A stretch of 64,000 nucleotides of DNA from Adiantum capillus-veneris (taxonomy: Eukaryota; Streptophyta; Polypodiopsida; Polypodiales; Pteridaceae): assembly GCA_014529385.2 (NCBI GenBank), contig CM043960.1:124475543-124539542 (forward strand), in the 5' to 3' direction. The notes under the pieces were generated by a model. It was not told the DNA's origin. It worked only from the letters and a program-made list of their open reading frames with translations, and made no database searches. A program made the translations under genes and the position numbers. How positions within the stretch are numbered: the first letter of the stretch is position 1; each line of letters opens with the position of its first letter. This document shows positions 21,420 through 33,447 of the stretch, in pieces.

Positions 21420-23515
21420 AGTATTATTTGATTGATGGCACCTTATGCTCAATTCCTAGAGCTCCAATCTACACAGCTATTTTCAATTGATACAAAGAGA
21501 GGGATTCTCTCGAGATGCAATGACAATTATCTGCACCCTGAAAGCCTCTAGCCTTACTGAAGAACTTCATAAAATTTACGATCAGATTTACTAGTCAAGG
21601 CTAATGGACAAACATGTCGAGCTTGGAAATGCATTGGTCAAGAGTTGTTGGAAAGAGCATATTGTGCTTGGCAATGCAGGTTGATATGTATTCCAAATGT
21701 GGTGCCTTTACAAAACCACAAGAAGTTCTTGACAAAGTTTATGTCCAAAATGTTCTCTCTTGTAATGTGTTTATCATAGGATATGCCCAACATTGTTGTG
21801 GCAAGAAAACTCTATGTTGTTCAAGGATAGCGGTCTTATACAAGATTCATAGCCATACGGTCTCTGATGTGGTCTTGCATGCAGATGCCATTCATAGATG
21901 TGGTGGATATTGGATACAAAGTGAGAGTTCCTTGCCTAAAGAAGGTTCTTGGAATGCACTTAAAGGAAGGTGTGTCTGCAAGAAAATATAATTTGGATTT
22001 AAAAAAAAATTGGACTTATTTGGTTGGATGCAAGAAAAGGGAACCTCTGCAAATGCAAGCAGTATTGCTAGTATGCTCAATGCATGTGGTCATTGAGATC
22101 TAGTCTCACTGGATGCAGATGGAAGGCATCTCTTTAGATTCAATCACCTATGCTTGCAACTTAAAAGCCTCTAGACTTATGCAAGACCTTCAAATGGGCG
22201 AGAAAATTTAACGTGAGATTACTAGTTAGGGGTTGTTGGAGAAGCATGTTGTACTTTGCAATGTGTTGGTCAATATAGATGACAAATGTGGTACCCTTAT
22301 GAAAGCACAAGAAGTTTTTGATAACCTTTCTATCAAAATGTTGTTTCTTGGAACGCGTTCATTGCAAGATATGCCCAATATGGTTGTGGCAAGGAGTCTC
22401 TATGTTGTTTTCACCATATGCAAAAAGAAGGCCCCTCTCTAGCTCCAATGGGCTCTGTGAACCTTGCAAGTGTCTGGAAAAAACTCTCTCCAAATTCAAT
22501 CACCTATGCTTGCAGCTTGAAGGCCTATGACCTTAAAGGAATGTTTGATTCACATGGGTTAGATAATTTGTGATGAGATTGCTAGTTGGGGGCTACTCTA
22601 GAAACATTATATGCTTGGAAATGCATAGATCAATATGTATGCCAAATGTGGTGCCCTTAGGAAATCACGAAGAGTTATTGATGAGGTCTTTGGCTCAAAT
22701 GTCATCTTTTGGAACGTGTTGATTGAAAAGTAAGTCCAGCATGGCTGTTTCAAGAAAGTTATAAGGTTTTTTCACCAGATGTGGAGGGAAGGTAGCTCTT
22801 TAATCTATGTTGTAGACATAAGAAATGCCCATCATAACAATGGCAAGGAATCTCTAGGCTATTTAACCAGATGCAAAGCGAAAACCCTCATTCAAAAATG
22901 TTGTCTCTTGGAATGTGTTGCTTGCAAAATATGCCTAACGTTGTTGTTGCAAGAAGGCTCTATGTTGTTTTCATGGGAGACGTTCACATAGGTGAGAGAA
23001 TTCACCATGAAATTCTCAGAGGATATTATACATAGATGACATGCTTGGTGGTTCTTTGGAAATATGTTTTGGCATATGTGGGTGCCTTACAAAAGCACAA
23101 GAAGTGGTTGATGAGTTTCTTGTCCAAAAGGTCATCTCTTGGAATGTGTTGATTCCAAGATATGCCCAGCATGCTTGTGGCAAGGAAGTTCTAGGCTTTG
23201 TTTAACAAGATAAGAAGTAAGGGGTTTAGACCAGATGAATTCTAGCCTAGAACACTTATATGAGGATATGGATAGTTTCGGTTGTACGAGGAACCTCCAA
23301 ATTGTTTTTATTGGATACAACACAAGCCAATCTCTCGAACTACAATCTATTTTCTTAGTGTAATTGATGCATGTAGTCCATTAGGTCTAATGGATGCAAC
23401 ACGAGGCACTCTCCCAAACTACAGTCTATTTTGTGTAATCAATGCATGTAGTCACTTAGGTCTATTGGATGAGAGCCAAATGCTTTTGGGTAAGCTTAAA
23501 AGATTGTCCTAAGAC
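21420..23515 (+). pseudogene. pentatricopeptide-repeat (PPR) protein pseudogene
   Basis: Plus-strand codons in shifting frames repeat the plant PPR pattern. Near 21670 they read VDMYSKCGAFTKPQEVLDK and then GYAQHCCGK. Near 22240 they read LCNVLVN and DKCGTLMKAQEVFDN. Near 22630, an INMYAKCGALRK-like stretch follows, and near 23090 another with AQEVVDEF and ISWNVLI. At 23420-23510 comes VINACSHLGLLDESQMLLG, typical of the last motif of PLS-class PPR proteins. PPR proteins normally bind organelle RNA for editing or processing. At least four repeat blocks are readable, all broken by frameshifts and stops. Whether it came from a retrocopied gene or a decayed locus is not visible. Confidence 0.8.
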
Positions 23516-24268
23516 TGTGAGATAAATGTAATGTTGCGGCTTCTGTTGATGAGGTGACACACAAATTTGAGTTCATGTCAACAATGTTGTTGGGTCGGTG
23601 ATGCACCTTGAAACCCTGTGGCATTATGCAAGACCTTGACATGGGTAAAATATTTCTTGAGATTTCTATTCACGGGTTGTTACATAAGTAGATTGTGCTT
23701 GGCAATGTGCTAGTTGACATGTGTGTTAAATGTCGTGTTGTGTCAGAAGTGATCCATTGTTGGGACCTTTGATCTAGTGTTTGATGAGCTCGACACTACC
23801 TCTTCTCTTCTGGTATGGTAAGGTCATGCCATGTCAGAAGTGATCCAATGTTGGGCCCTTTGATCTTTGATCTTTGATCAGCTCAAAACTACTTCTTCTC
23901 TTTTTATCCTGTCGGGTCATGCCATGTCACCACGTTGCGAGTTGATTTTCACATCGTGAAGCTTTAAAATTGTGATGCTCTTCTTGGCATGCCTTAGCAT
24001 GACAAGGTAGATGCACATGTTTAAAGATAGGATCATCACATTTCAAATCCATGACTAACCAGTTTCTTTGAAAGACTTTTCCACCAATCTTTCCATTGTT
24101 AATACGTACTTTTGAAAGCACTCAAAGTTTTTAAATTGAAAGTTTAAGGTTTAATACCATTGCAATATATCAACCTATGCTGCACGTTTTTATCAATCTG
24201 TCTTAGATGCTCTTTCTTGACCCACAAAAGTAGTCCCTCTTAAACCGCTTGAGATACAATTATGACTT
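23516..24268. other. non-coding stretch with a 91-bp tandem duplication
   Basis: No gene recognised. TCAGAAGTGATCC and the next 80 bases occur at 23743-23833 and again at 23834-23928, ending GTCATGCCATG in both. Short extra TTTGATC copies lie in the second unit. Confidence 0.6.
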
Positions 24269-24484
24269 TGTTTAGACCCGGCTTATGATGGGTGTGCGGT
24301 GCGGAGTGTGCAAGTGTGAGTGCTTGGGTGCAATTTAGTGCAGCATAGACACGATATGGTGGAGCTCTTGATGAGAGGAATTATCTCACCACTCCTTATT
24401 CTATTGCTATATCCAAAGAACAAAGGGTTAGTGGTTGGTGATGGGCGGTGGGCAGTAGTCGACCAATTAGCCTAGACCCTAACA
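24269..24484 (-). repeat. copia-A 3' LTR (tentative boundaries)
   Basis: The right end is well placed: the plus strand ends CCTAACA followed by atctcccactt, which is a copia polypurine tract on the minus strand. The left end TGTTTAGAC at 24269 is the best TG candidate and gives a short 216-bp LTR. A cacgatatggtgg motif inside resembles the same region of the other copia LTRs. Confidence 0.5.
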
Positions 24485-24496
24485 ATCTCCCACTTA
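24485..24496 (-). promoter_or_regulatory. copia-A polypurine tract
   Basis: The minus strand reads AAGTGGGAGAT directly before the LTR start, the same as in copia-C before 35010. Confidence 0.7.
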
Positions 24497-25336
24497 AAGG
24501 CCAACATGGCCCAAGTGGCTATAAGTGTAATGGTTAGTATGTACAACTATACAAGTGTGAAGCATGACCATAGCTTCACCCTACACCCATCCTCTCTATG
24601 CAATGTGCAAACCACTCTGAAGATAGACTCTTTGTCAAAAAAAAAATTGGGTTCTCATCCATGTGTACTTTGGCTAACTCAATGTGTTTGCGAGCCAAAA
24701 TATCCCGTATCACATGATACCTAGCCTTGATGCACGTTTTGATTTGGAATGAAACACAAGATTCTTTGCTAACGCAATCGCACTCTAGCTGTCACAATGT
24801 AACACTAGAGTCTGATGTATACCAGGGTCTCCCAATAGACAAGATAACCACACACCTTGTTAGCACTGGAAACTGCAACATACTCAGCCTCACTGGTGGA
24901 AGACAAAATGAAATTTTGGAGACACAATCTGCAAGAGAATGCCGCTTCAACAATAAGAAAACATAGCCAGATGTGGATCTCGTAGTGTCCACACGGCCCG
25001 CATAATCAAAATCAGTGTATCCAACTATGAATGCATCATTGTTCCCAAACGTAAGCACTTTCTGGTTGAACCCTTGATGTATCTCAAGATATGCTTCATT
25101 GCATCCCAGTGCATTCTACCCAAGTTTGCCATATACCTGCTTACCACTCCCACTAAAAATATGTTTGGTTGTGTGCTAACCATGGCGAACATGAGATTGC
25201 CAACTCTCAAAGAATATGGCACCTTTTCCATCTTTTCCTTTTTAGCATTCGATTTGGGGCAATCATTCTTGCTAGGTTTTACATATGTAGCCATTGGGGT
25301 ACTCAATGCTTTCCCCCCTTGCATGTTAAAAGTTGG
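24497..25336 (-). pseudogene. copia-A RT connection and RNase H, right side cut by gypsy-2
   Basis: The minus frames at 25345-25025 and 25058-24792 read FNMQGGKALSTPMATYVKPS, KVPYSLRVGNLMFAMVSTQP, then GYTDFDYAGRVDTTRSTSGY, with the RNase H first Asp region in place. Frameshifts follow. The upstream side of this reading (codons equivalent to KVLQ-RF) is interrupted at 25336 and resumes at 39928 on the far side of gypsy-2. Confidence 0.85.
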
Positions 25337-26336
25337 TGCAATCAAAGATGGTCGGTGCTATGAGTGATCATAGGCATGGGTATGCATGCTAGCAGGTGCA
25401 ATCTAGGATGCTTAAGCATGTGTGAAGGCCCAAGGCGGCTAGGGGTATATGGAGATGTATGCCTATGACTGTTTTCTAGACCAAAGGGGACCCTACATGG
25501 AACTAAACAGGCTAATGGATCTAGGTTTCTGAAGCACCAAGAATATGTGCCATGATGTAGTGTTTGGGGCACTTTCCAAGTCGGTCCAGACGGCTCCTCA
25601 AACAGAGCTACAAAGGGAAAGTTATGGCAGTTAGAAAGTGGGATGCTTTGTAGATCCTTGACGGGTTGAGCAAGTACAAATGAAGGGCTAGGGTAGATGT
25701 AAGTGGATAAACTCAAAGAGCTGGAATTATGGTGCACATCAATTTTTTGAGATCATTGGAGCCCATATGGGCAAGTTATGGCCAAATGAAGTTTTCAAGA
25801 AGGCCAGTTTTGGTGAGTTTTGACCACATTGGTAGGTATGCAAACAAGGAATATTTTTGGCCTTGCCAATGTTCCAAAGGTAAGTATGTGGTGTGAGGAG
25901 TCAGCCAAAATTGATGGCTTGTCAATCAAAGTCACGGTTGGCAAGATACAGTCAATTCAAGTTGGCAGGCAATCGCGGTAGAAGGGGATCATGTGTTTTT
26001 TCTCATTTTTTGGGTGTGCTGTTAAAGGCCACAAGGAAGTGGCAGGATCCAAGGGCATTGAGGCAGAAAACATGGGTTGTTAATGTGATTTTGCAAAAAT
26101 TCAATTGGATCATGCGGCAATAAATGGGGAGGGATCAAATGTGGTGTAAGGGAGAGATTTGTTTGAAAAAATTGTGAAGAATTTTTGAGGTGTTTTGGTG
26201 GGCAATGCACTAGTTGCTACCACATGGCACTAGAGAACATCCCACATGGGGAAACTAAACCATGGAGTGGGGGGTGTATATATTAAATGGCCACCACTCC
26301 ATTAGACACAAGTGAGGGGGGGTGGGGGGGGGGGGG

Positions 26337-26399
<63 letters not shown>

Positions 26400-27271
26400 C
26401 TTGGTGTTGGCTATGGCGCACTACACATGTGGCATTGTAGTTGGCGGCTCATGGCACTCGCGGGAAACGCTTGGCAGTGCTCGTGTTTGGTGATGGAACT
26501 AGTGGTGCCCGTGGGACGTGTACACATAGATGGGTGCCCACATGGCCCCCTCCCTTTTATTGACAAAGGTAAGTGGTGGGAGCACTAGCATCGAGTGTTG
26601 TTGGCTTGGCATGGAAAGAGTGCTTGGAGCACGAGAGGGCACCACCCTCAAAATTTCTAAGTGGGGCAAGCAAGTGGACCAATCAGGTGCGAGTTGCCAA
26701 ACTATGTAATGCACCTCTATAAAAGGCCTTAAAATACGTTTTTTGGGGGGTCTTTTTGAGAAAAAGAGAGAGTCCTTGATAGAAGGGTGTACTTGTCAAG
26801 CTAAGAGAAGTGTTTTTTAAGAGTGTATGGTGCTTATAAAGGCAAGAGTGTGTACTTTTGTCAAAGCCAGCCCTGTCTATGGCAGCATGAAGCTTTGTAA
26901 GTGTTTTTAATCAAGATTAGGCCCATATTTCCCCATTCTGGTGTCTTTTCCCGTCTCCCTCACTTTCCCTTGCTCCCATCTCATCCCATGGTGTTGACTG
27001 TGGAGGTCCATGCCCCCCGAACTGGAAGTGTCCGTGTGTACAGAGAGTGAGTGAGAGGTGTTGTGTGAGTTGGTGGTGCAAAAATGAACCATGTGGCGGG
27101 ATGATCTTGACAGTGGTGTGTGTATTGGGAAGTGTGCAAGCAAGGCCCTGCTAGTGTGAATTGTCTAAATTGGAAGGTGTTTCTAAGAGGACAAGGGTGT
27201 TGTGAATACCATGAGCTATATAGTGGTAGTTGTGTGCATTTTGGGTGTGTTCCCCATTCCCCCTCTTTTAT
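25337..27271 (+). repeat. gypsy-2 5' LTR
   Basis: About 1.9 kb. TATATATTAAA lies at 26277-26287, followed 50 bp later by a G-run and (GA)29 at 26339-26396. The end (tttat) is placed by alignment with the 3' LTR and is uncertain by about 10 bp. A candidate primer site TTTTGGTGCTCCC follows but matches no tRNA I recognise. Confidence 0.75.
26339..26396. repeat. (GA)29 in gypsy-2 5' LTR
   Basis: An uninterrupted GA run about 50 bp downstream of the LTR TATA box. Confidence 0.95.
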
Positions 27272-27339
27272 CTTTTGGTGCTCCCATGGAGGAGGTGCAT
27301 TGATTCCTCAGGCCTTGGTTGTCAAAAAGAAACTACGAG

Positions 27340-28240
27340 TCTAAAGGCACTTAAACAGGATGTAAGTGAAGATTTTAATTTGTTTTTAGATCGTTTTGAA
27401 GCATGTTGGGCAGATTTAGCAATAGCCATGCAGTTGGCCAATGGCGGCATATTTCAAGCTAGATAAGTTCATGGTGTGCTTGCATCCAAGGTGCACAAAA
27501 AGGTGGATTTGACAACATGGAGAACTACAAAGGGGTAGTGGAAATTTCAAGGTTAAAAAATAGGAAGATGAAGAAGGAAATTGAGTAGGGGGTTTTGGGT
27601 TACCAGGTCGTAATTTCTACTCAAATCGCAAAGCTCTCGAGATGTTGTTCAAGAAGAGAATTGTAGGAATCAAGGTATGGCAGCTATTCCACAAAAATGG
27701 GTGCATAAAATCCAAGATTTATCAGAGCAGATGCAGGAGCTGTGACTAAGTGTGATGGAAAAGGGACAGCTAAGAGGAGGAAGAGGTAGAGCTAGGCAGT
27801 TGCCTAGCTGATGCTACATTGTGGAGAAGAGGGTCATTATGCGTCGAATTGTCCACATCCGCCTAGGGAGAGAGGAGGTATATACCGGTTGTTTGGCAGG
27901 GGCAGAGGGCAACGGCAGTTTAATGGTCAAAGAGAGCAGGGAATTGAAAATTCTATACTGCCAACTGCATTGCAGACCAAGGTGATGTCCCAGGGTCAAT
28001 ATCATTGGGGTAGACAAGCAAGACATGGATGTTCAAGATAACAAGAGGCAGAGAGGTGACAAGGAAACATAAACTAAATGGGAAACCAGAGCTTGCAAGG
28101 ATAAAGGTATATGAAGGTAGGGAACAACCGGAGACTAGCAAAAAAAGGAGGCATCGCAAAATCAAGCAGTCAGACTTCCATTTAGGGCATGGTCGTCTGG
28201 AATATGACATTAGAAAAAATATGAACCCTAAAAGGCCCTT
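27340..28240 (+). pseudogene. gypsy-2 gag remnant with zinc knuckle
   Basis: Codons at 27340-27465 (LKALKQDVSEDFNLFLDRFE) look like a gag capsid start. At 27811-27850 the knuckle reads HCGEEGHYASNCPHPPRERG. Its first Cys is lost by a one-base change in the preceding codons. A basic, Gly/Arg-rich tail follows. Several frameshifts are present, so no full-length gag is possible. Confidence 0.65.
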
Positions 28241-28429
28241 CTAAAAGCAACCAATCACATTTCATTCAACAATAGGACATAAAAGGGGGGACATGGATAT
28301 CCCATATCTACGTACCTCAAAACTATATCATGTAACATATATATGGAAAGAGCTCGGCAATGCGATCCAAATACACTATTGTCCAATAAATTTGAAGTTA
28401 AAATTCTCAAGTTATGGCCATTCAAAAAA

Positions 28430-29420
28430 TGTTAAATTTGGTGGGACCATGGCCACAAGCCCATTCTCAATTGGTGTAGAGTGTATATTCCAAAAGCATC
28501 TTTGACCCTAAATGACCCTTTTGGGGTTCATATTTTCCCTAACGACCTAGTAAGTGATGTTCAAAATCAAAAGGCTAACATCACCTTTGGGCAATTGTTG
28601 GCATTGAATCCCAAGTTGAGAAGGCGGTGGTCTATGAGTGTGAGCACGAGGCTCCCAAGGGTTAAGGGTGATATGTGTGTTGTGCAAAACATGGCCTTGA
28701 TCGTAGGAAATCAAACAAATGTTCTTCCTCTTATTGATGCGATCATTGAAAAGAAGATGCAAGTGCAAGCATATATATATGGTGGAGCACGGGTTTGTGT
28801 TATGATTGAAGCGGCTATGAGAGATACAGGTGTCAAGGCAATGGCCAAGTCAAATGTACAAATGAGAATGGACAATCATGCTAAATTTAGGTTTTTGGGT
28901 GTGACACAAGACGTGAACGTGTCTCATTGACCTTCTTGTGAAGCGGGTGACAACACTTACCCTATTATCTTGGGGAAGCCATGGCTTGTGGCAATAGGGG
29001 CCAAACAGGATTGGGAGAGCAGGGTGTTTACCTTTCCCGATAAGGGGAAGGGGAGACAGATAGTACTAGACTTGAAGACCAAAGAGAGACGTTCCCATCC
29101 TATCACAACAAGAGGTGGAGATGATACATTGATAAGCTATGAGTACGAGACCAAGATGGCTTATGATGAGGGCTACACCAATAAAATAGGGGAAGAGGAG
29201 AGCGAGGATGATATGTTGAAGATTGGTGTTGATCTATTTGGGGTTACCATAGAGGAGCCTCCTATAAAAGAAGGTATGCAGCCTCATGTTCATGGCCTAG
29301 GTGCAGACAAAGTGGTTGATATGTTGAGTGAGGATCTGACTAAGCAGGAAAAAGAGGAGTATGTCCAAGTGCATGCCTCTTATCTTAATTTGTTTGCAAT
29401 GGAGTACAAGGATTTGTGAG
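28430..29420 (+). pseudogene. gypsy-2 protease region
   Basis: The frame 28481-28930 carries NITFGQLLALNPKLRR, a conserved block upstream of the protease in such gypsy elements. The protease site is degenerated to AYIYGGARVCVM, where DGGA would be expected. The next frame (28970-29419) starts at GKPWLVAIGAKQDWES, equivalent to LG-RPWL. The active-site Asp is replaced by Tyr, so the protease is dead. Confidence 0.75.
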
Positions 29421-29482
29421 GGGCAAAAGGTGTGGAGCACAAAATAGTTCTTAAGGAGGAGTATAAGCCAAAGGCATAGGAA

Positions 29483-30175
29483 TTGAGAAGGTTGGGAGAG
29501 ATCCCAAAGGAAGCTCTTTGGCAAGAGATTAACAAGATTTTGGATGCGGGTATCATCTATCTTGTGAAGGATCTGGAGTGGGCTTCACCCGTTGTCATCA
29601 CTCCAAAGAAGAACGGGAAGTGGAGAGTGTGTGTCAATTACAAGCCATTGAATGCGCCTACCAAGTGGAATCACTATCCCTTTCCATTCCAGGATGAAAT
29701 ATTAAATTAGGTAGTAGGCCATGAGAGGTATTCCATTATGGATGGGTTTTCTGGGTAGTTCCAAATAGGTATTGCGCTTGAAGACCAATTGAACACGACA
29801 TTCATTTCTCCTTGGGGATGTCTTGTCTTCGTATTATGCCATTTGATTCAATGAATGTGCATGCCACTTTACAAGATTGGATGAACAGGGTATTTGGGTA
29901 GGTTTATCAAAGTGTTCATGGATAATATCGGGTGCTATAATTCTAGGTCGGAGCATCTGTCGAAGCTACAACTGTGTTTCAAAGGCTTGACAAAGAGGGT
30001 GGTCAAGTCAAACCTAAGAAATGCAAATTGGCCCAACCTGGAGCACGATTACTAGGTCATGTGGTGTTGCAAAATGGGTTAGAAGCTGATCTAGAGAAGG
30101 TCAAGGCTCTAGTGTTGATGGAGCCTCTCTCAAGTGCTCAAGGTTTGTCTTTGTTTATGCACACGCTAAAGTATT
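29483..30175 (+). pseudogene. gypsy-2 reverse transcriptase, cut by copia-C
   Basis: Codons 29483-29710 give WASPVVITPKKNGKWRVCVN and YKPLNAPTKWNHYPFPFQDE. Later pieces in other frames include ERYSIMDGFSG, TTFISPWGCL and a VFMDNIG-like stretch where FMDDF is expected, so the active site has lost one Asp. The RT thumb/RNase H junction (LFMHTLKYL) is interrupted by copia-C after 30175 and resumes at 35767. Confidence 0.8.
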
Positions 30176-30840
30176 TGTTAAGTATGGAGCCTGATTTACC
30201 CTTTGTAATTTTCTGTGGTAAAAGCGCACATTTGTAAGGCCCCCATTATGAGGAGAAGCCATCGTGCGTGAAGGAAAATCACTCACCGGAAACCAAAATT
30301 TTCACGGACAAGAATCAAGGGCAACTTTAAAGGCCTTGGGGGCGGAGGCCCCCGAGGCTTTTTTTCCGCCGGAATATTCTTTTTCGCCGGAATATTATGG
30401 CCGGACGGCGGCCGGAAAGTGGTTGGAAAACAACCGGTCGGTTGGTCGGTGGCCGGTAGTCAATGGCCGATGGCCGGTGGCCGAATTCAATGGCTGGTGG
30501 CCGAATTCAAAAGCGGACTTGTCTTCTCAAGGGCGGCCACACATGGGCGGATTGGAGGGTCCGATTTGGACTTATTCGCACAAGGACGGCTACACATGGC
30601 TGTCTCTCATAAGAGAGGGCAGCTCTTTTGGCCTATAAAAGGAGGCCATTTCTACACACATTTCATAGTGTGAAGTTGATGTAACAAGGTGAGTGTGAGG
30701 TGGTGAGAGTGAAGGAAGGCGGGAGCTCCATTAAGGGTATAATCCCTTTGTAAACTACTTCTTGTTTTGAAGTACTAAAGCCATTGAGTGGCTGCTTTCC
30801 CGTGGACGTAGCCCACATTGGGTGAACCACGTATATCGTG

Positions 30841-30913
<73 letters not shown>

Positions 30914-30997
30914 CTATAATCTCGTGTATGTAAATCTGTCTCTCTCCATTAAGTAATCTACTCAATTATCTATTTAGCTACGTCTTATTTCCTAACA
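30176..30997 (+). repeat. copia-C 5' LTR
   Basis: 822 bp, TGTTAAGTATGG to TTCCTAACA. TATAAAA lies at 30634-30640. A (CT)33 run at 30845-30910 makes it longer than the 3' LTR. The 5-bp duplication GTATT lies just outside. Confidence 0.95.
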
Positions 30998-30999
30998 AC

Positions 31000-31011
31000 T
31001 GGTATCAGAGC
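31000..31011 (+). promoter_or_regulatory. copia-C primer-binding site (tRNA-iMet)
   Basis: TGGTATCAGAGC, two bases after the 5' LTR. Confidence 0.92.
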
Positions 31012-31061
31012 AAGGTTTGCTCGTAGCTAAATTATCTCAAGGAAAGGATTCCTTGAATTGA

Positions 31062-31590
31062 GTGGGAGTTATGGCAGAGGAAGGGAAGCTCAAGATTGAG
31101 AAGTTCAACGGCAAAAACTACCAACATTGGAAGATGCAAATTGAAGACTATCTCTACCAGAAGGACCTCTATTTGCCACTTGGCGGTCTTGCGAAGAAGC
31201 CCGCAACAATGGCAGATGAACCATGGATTGTCCTTGATGGAAAGGCACTGGGAACAATCCGGTTAAGCTTGGCGTCAACGGTGGCCTTCAATGTTTCGGA
31301 GATGAATACCACGGAGGACTTGATGAAGTCACTTGACGACTTCTACGAGAAACCATCGGCATCCAATAAGGTATTTCTTATGAAGCGCTTGTTCAATCTA
31401 AAGATGGTAGAGAATGGTTCAGTTGCAGAACACCTAAATGACTTTAACACAAACATAAGTCAACTTCGATCAGTGAAAATCAATTTCGATGACGAAGTGT
31501 GAGCTCTCCTTATACTATCATCTCTACCGGATAGTTGGGACAGCCTTGTGATGGCTGTAAGTAATTCTATTTCTGGCACAAATACTCTTA
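31062..31590 (+). pseudogene. copia-C gag capsid
   Basis: The start is MAEEGKLKIEKFNGKNY at 31071, with an upstream in-frame MGV at 31062. The capsid domain matches the minus-strand relative closely. It is cut by TGA at 31500-31502, where the relatives read CGA (Arg) in EVRALL; C to T at a CpG explains it. A 2-bp loss near 31607 then shifts the frame. Confidence 0.92.
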
Positions 31591-31593
31591 AGT

Positions 31594-32427
31594 TTGATGA
31601 TGTTGTGGGTGTTCCTAAGCGAGGAAATACGAAAGAGAAGTACAGGAGAATCATCAAGTGCTACACTATCAGTGGAAACAAGAGGAAGGCCTAAGGAGAG
31701 GTTCAAAAACCAAAAGGGTCATGATCGCTCAAGGCGGAGCAAGTCACGCACAAAGTCAGTTCTTGAATGTTGGAACTGCGGCAAGAAGGGCCACGTCAAG
31801 AAGGATTGCTGGTCCAAGAAGAAGAAGGAGACAGAGTCTCAAGACAACAAGCCAACATCGGAGGCCAATGTGGCAGGTAAAGTAGAGCAAGATGCTCTAA
31901 TTCTCTCATTAGACAACGTGTCTAATTCCTGGATAGTAGATTCTGGGGCTTCATTCCATGCGACACCACACAAGCAACATTTCCAAGACTACACCAAAGG
32001 TAATTTTGGGTATGTATACTTGGGAGATGATGAAGCTTGTGAGATTGTCGGCAAAGGTACAGTTTCTATCAAAATTGCTAACGGAAATGAATGGAAGCTT
32101 AAAGATGTTAGGCATGTTCCTTCTCTTCGCAAAAATTTAATCTCTACAGGACAATTCGACGATGAAGGTCACAACATTGCATTCGTAAACAAACGGTGGA
32201 AGATCTCAAAGGGATCTTTGGTGGTTGCCAAGGGAGAAAAGGTCGGTACACTTTACTTGTGTACTGTTAGCACGCAACCTTCAGCTTGTGCAACAACCAC
32301 AGAAGTTGACAGTGCAGTGTGGCACTACCGGCTTGGGCATATGAGTGCCAAAGGAATGCAAATCCTTCAAACAAAGAAGCTTCTACCAGGTTTGAAAGAA
32401 GTGGACTTAGAGTTCTGTGAAGATTGA
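31594..32427 (+). pseudogene. copia-C nucleocapsid, protease and pre-integrase domain
   Basis: A 277-codon open frame: basic linker, intact CCHC knuckle (CWNCGKKGHVKKDC), protease site SWIVDSGASFHAT, then the AVWHYRLGHMSAKGMQIL pre-integrase block. It ends at a TGA at 32425-32427 where the relatives have TGT (Cys) of the CVYGK sequence; reading resumes in the same frame toward the integrase. Confidence 0.92.
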
Positions 32428-33447
32428 GTTTATGGTAAACATAAGAGGGTAAAATTTCAAAAATCAGGAAATGAAAGAAAAAATAAAAAACTTGAGTTCG
32501 TTCATTCTAATGTTTGGGGTCCTGCAAGTACACCATCACTTGGTGGCTCATTGTACTATGTAACATTCATAGACGATGCGACTAGAAAAACATGGGTTTA
32601 TGTCATGAAGAATAAATCCGATGTATTTTCCATATTTCAAAGGTGGAAAGCCTTTGTGGAGAATGAAACAGGTACCAAGGTTAAATGCCTCAGATCCGAC
32701 AATGGAGGCGAATATTGCACCCAAACTTTTGAAAGCTTTTGTGCTAGCAATGGCATTCGGGGGCAAAGGACAACCCCAAGGACACCTCAACAAAATGGGA
32801 TTTCGGAAAGGATGAATAGGACAATCATGGAACGAGCACGAAGCATGCGGCTACATGCAGGCCTACCGCTTGAGCTTTGGGCGGACGCTGTAAGTACGTC
32901 TGTGTACTTAATCCATCGGTCACCCTCAACGGCATTGGATGGGGGAGTTCCAAAAGAGGCATGGACAGGTAAACCGGTGAATTATGCATTTTTCAAAGTG
33001 TTTGGGTGTGAAGCTTTCATGCACATAGATAGAAGCCTAAGATCAAAGTTAGATGCAAAGTCCAAAAAGTGTTTCTTCAATGGCTATGGAGAAGGAGACT
33101 TTGGGTATCGCCTATGGAATCCTGAAGATGGTAAAATCTTAAGGAGTAAGGATGTAATTTTTAACGAACAAAATATGTACAAAGATTACTTGGAAAGAAA
33201 ACAAACAAAAGAAACAGGTGATGAGTACATGGAGCTTGAGGACGGTGAAGACTCAAGGACTGCAAACGGTGACAATGTGCAACAACGTCAACCAAATGAG
33301 GAGCCTCAACCTATTCCCCGAAGATCTACAAGAGCAAGTAGACCTCCAGAAAGGTTTGTTCCTTCCTTCAACCATCTCTTGGTCTCAGATTCTGGAGAGC
33401 CGGAATCATATGAAGAAGCTATGCAACATGAATCCAAAGAAGAATGA
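32428..33447 (+). pseudogene. copia-C integrase
   Basis: Continuous codons from about 32551 give the D, D and E catalytic residues in FIDDATRKTWVY, CLRSDNGGEYCTQTF and TPQQNGISERMNRTI. The integrase tail FGCEAFMHIDRSLRSKLDAK and a long charged linker follow. The frame ends at 33447 through loss of one G (relatives read EEWTKSM). Here the SDNGG is preceded by Arg, the canonical residue, unlike in the minus-strand copies. Confidence 0.92.
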
